DNA of 64,000 nucleotides from Anthracocystis setariae (Eukaryota; Basidiomycota; Ustilaginomycetes; Ustilaginales; Ustilaginaceae), in contig CAKMXJ010000016.1 of the NCBI GenBank assembly GCA_928724745.1, forward strand, positions 582,001-646,000. Reading direction: 5' to 3'. A model generated the notes under the pieces. It was not told the DNA's origin. It did not search any database and worked only from the letters and a program-made list of their open reading frames with translations. A program made the position numbers and the translations under genes. This document shows positions 62,862 to 64,000 of this stretch, piece by piece (positions within the stretch are counted from its first letter, which is position 1; every line of letters begins with the position of its first letter).

Positions 62862-64000
62862 TTACATAGGGGGACCCTTTGTGAGTTATGGTGATCATTT
62901 GGTACCGTTGGAAAGCTCTCATCTTGTAGATTGTGATCAGAAAATTTTGGCGAAATCGTTTGCATACTTTTTTGCAAAATTACGTAAACGTAGGTCCACG
63001 CGTACACTTTGGCTGGGGGCGTCGATGAGGAAGCAAAACCCTGGGGGTTTTTTTATGTCAGTTTGTGCAGTATATAGACAGACTTGGGAACACAAACACC
63101 AGGCACAGTGGCTGCACCGTAGCGGGCGTAGTTGACGTAAATGTACGTCTGCGCGTACATGTTGGCTGGTGGCGACGGTGAGCAAGCCAAACTTTGGGGG
63201 CTGCTTGGGGTCAGTGTGTGCACTATATGGGTACACTTTGTCATGCAAAGGCTTGGTGCAGTAGCTGAGGCGTAGGGGCTGCAGATGGGGAGTCAAGTTT
63301 GACTCATGGAGGATCCCGAGCTTCCCGAGCTTCCCGAGCTATTCCGACGCATTCCGAGCTCCCCGAGGTAATTTTCCGAGTTTCCGTGTCGGAAAATTTT
63401 TTTCGCTTTTTTGCAATGACAGATTGTGTTAATTGGCACAATCTAACAAATCTGGAAATGTCGGAAAATTTCCGCTTTTTTTGCAATGCAGAACGTGTTA
63501 CTCAACGCAATCTAACATGTTCAAGAACGTCCAAAATCCTCGCTTTTTTGCGGTGTCGGATTGTGTTGATGACGTTGATCAAACACATCCGGTGTCGCCA
63601 AAGAGCACTGAGAACGGCGTGTTTGGAAGATGAGGATGGTAGCTGCGTGCCTTGGCAAGCGAGCTTTTTTGAAGCGGGCAACGAAGCTTCTATGGCGGTC
63701 CTCTTGTGTGATGGCTTGCCTTAGGGTTGCATAGCAACATTTGAACTGCCAGCATACCGATCAAGACTTGGCTCGTGTTGCTGCATGGTCTGGCGAGGAA
63801 GGATGGGAAAGAGAACAGAGCACAGGAAGATGGCTAGGGGCCACCTGTGACGAGTCGAGTTGACTATATACTTCCCCAAGGTTCCCGACCCTCGGAAATG
63901 GTCGGCAGGATCGGAAGGCACGGGAATGGCCACGGGAAGCACGGAACCGCGTTCCGTATCCAGGGTCCAATTTCGGAATTTCGGAAATTCCACAGACAGG
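62862..64000. repeat. Subtelomeric block S, copy 4 (long form, cut by window end)
   Basis: Collinear with 53188-54326 at offset 9674, without visible insertions or deletions and with only scattered substitutions (for example near 63137). It includes the paired 145-bp repeats and the three diverged satellite units (about 63374-63599). The zinc-ribbon gene would be expected about 330 bp beyond the window if the module continues. Confidence 0.95.

Noticed and set aside
50207..64000. Telomere-linked RecQ helicase gene, as known near smut telomeres
   Set aside because: Looked for helicase motifs (a GKS/T Walker A with DEAH-type box) in the open frames here and found none.

Overview
This is nuclear DNA of a filamentous or yeast-like basidiomycete, most probably a smut fungus or close relative (Ustilaginomycotina). 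The genes are compact, with no introns or a few short ones (GTAAGT-type donors, CAG/TAG acceptors), and the house-keeping proteins are fungal. TTAGGG repeats on the right all run 5'->3' toward the right edge, so that side faces a chromosome end. The genus is an inference; no species was identified.

Layout. 1-3435 has no supportable gene. 3436-34600 is a conserved chromosomal arm: midasin (MDN1), RNA polymerase I subunit RPA12, autophagy E1 enzyme ATG7, an intron-containing tRNA-Ser(UGA), the mRNA capping guanylyltransferase, a CYSTM-like Cys-rich tail protein, proteasome subunit beta5 (PRE2), a secreted GH5 glycosidase and a class III (SIRT5-like) sirtuin. 34601-36033 is an unrecognised multi-pass membrane protein. 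36222-47567 holds four neighbours that read as an arabinan-use locus: a GH51 alpha-L-arabinofuranosidase with no signal peptide, an MFS sugar transporter, a secreted GH93 exo-arabinanase and a Zn(II)2Cys6 regulator. The proposed scheme is that GH93 releases arabino-oligosaccharides outside, the transporter imports them, GH51 hydrolyses them in the cytosol, and the regulator controls the set.

47568-50206 is intergenic. From 50207 to 64000 the window is a subtelomeric mosaic of repeat modules joined at short TTAGGG tracts. It contains a 21-copy satellite of about 70 bp with nested inverted repeats; four copies of one telomere-adjacent block (two cut short exactly where new TTAGGG begins); and a roughly 8 kb segment over-rich in CCGA/TCGG words. 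That segment encodes two unrecognised proteins, one with a C-terminal zinc ribbon and one with a Zn(II)2Cys6 cluster, plus a 209/239-bp tandem array and an ORF with three 37-residue repeats. The last 1.14 kb repeats 53188-54326 at a distance of 9674 bp, so the module may recur beyond the window.

The most promising unexplained system is the CCGA/TCGG-rich subtelomeric element. It encodes a CGG-binding-type zinc cluster protein inside a stretch packed with such triplets.
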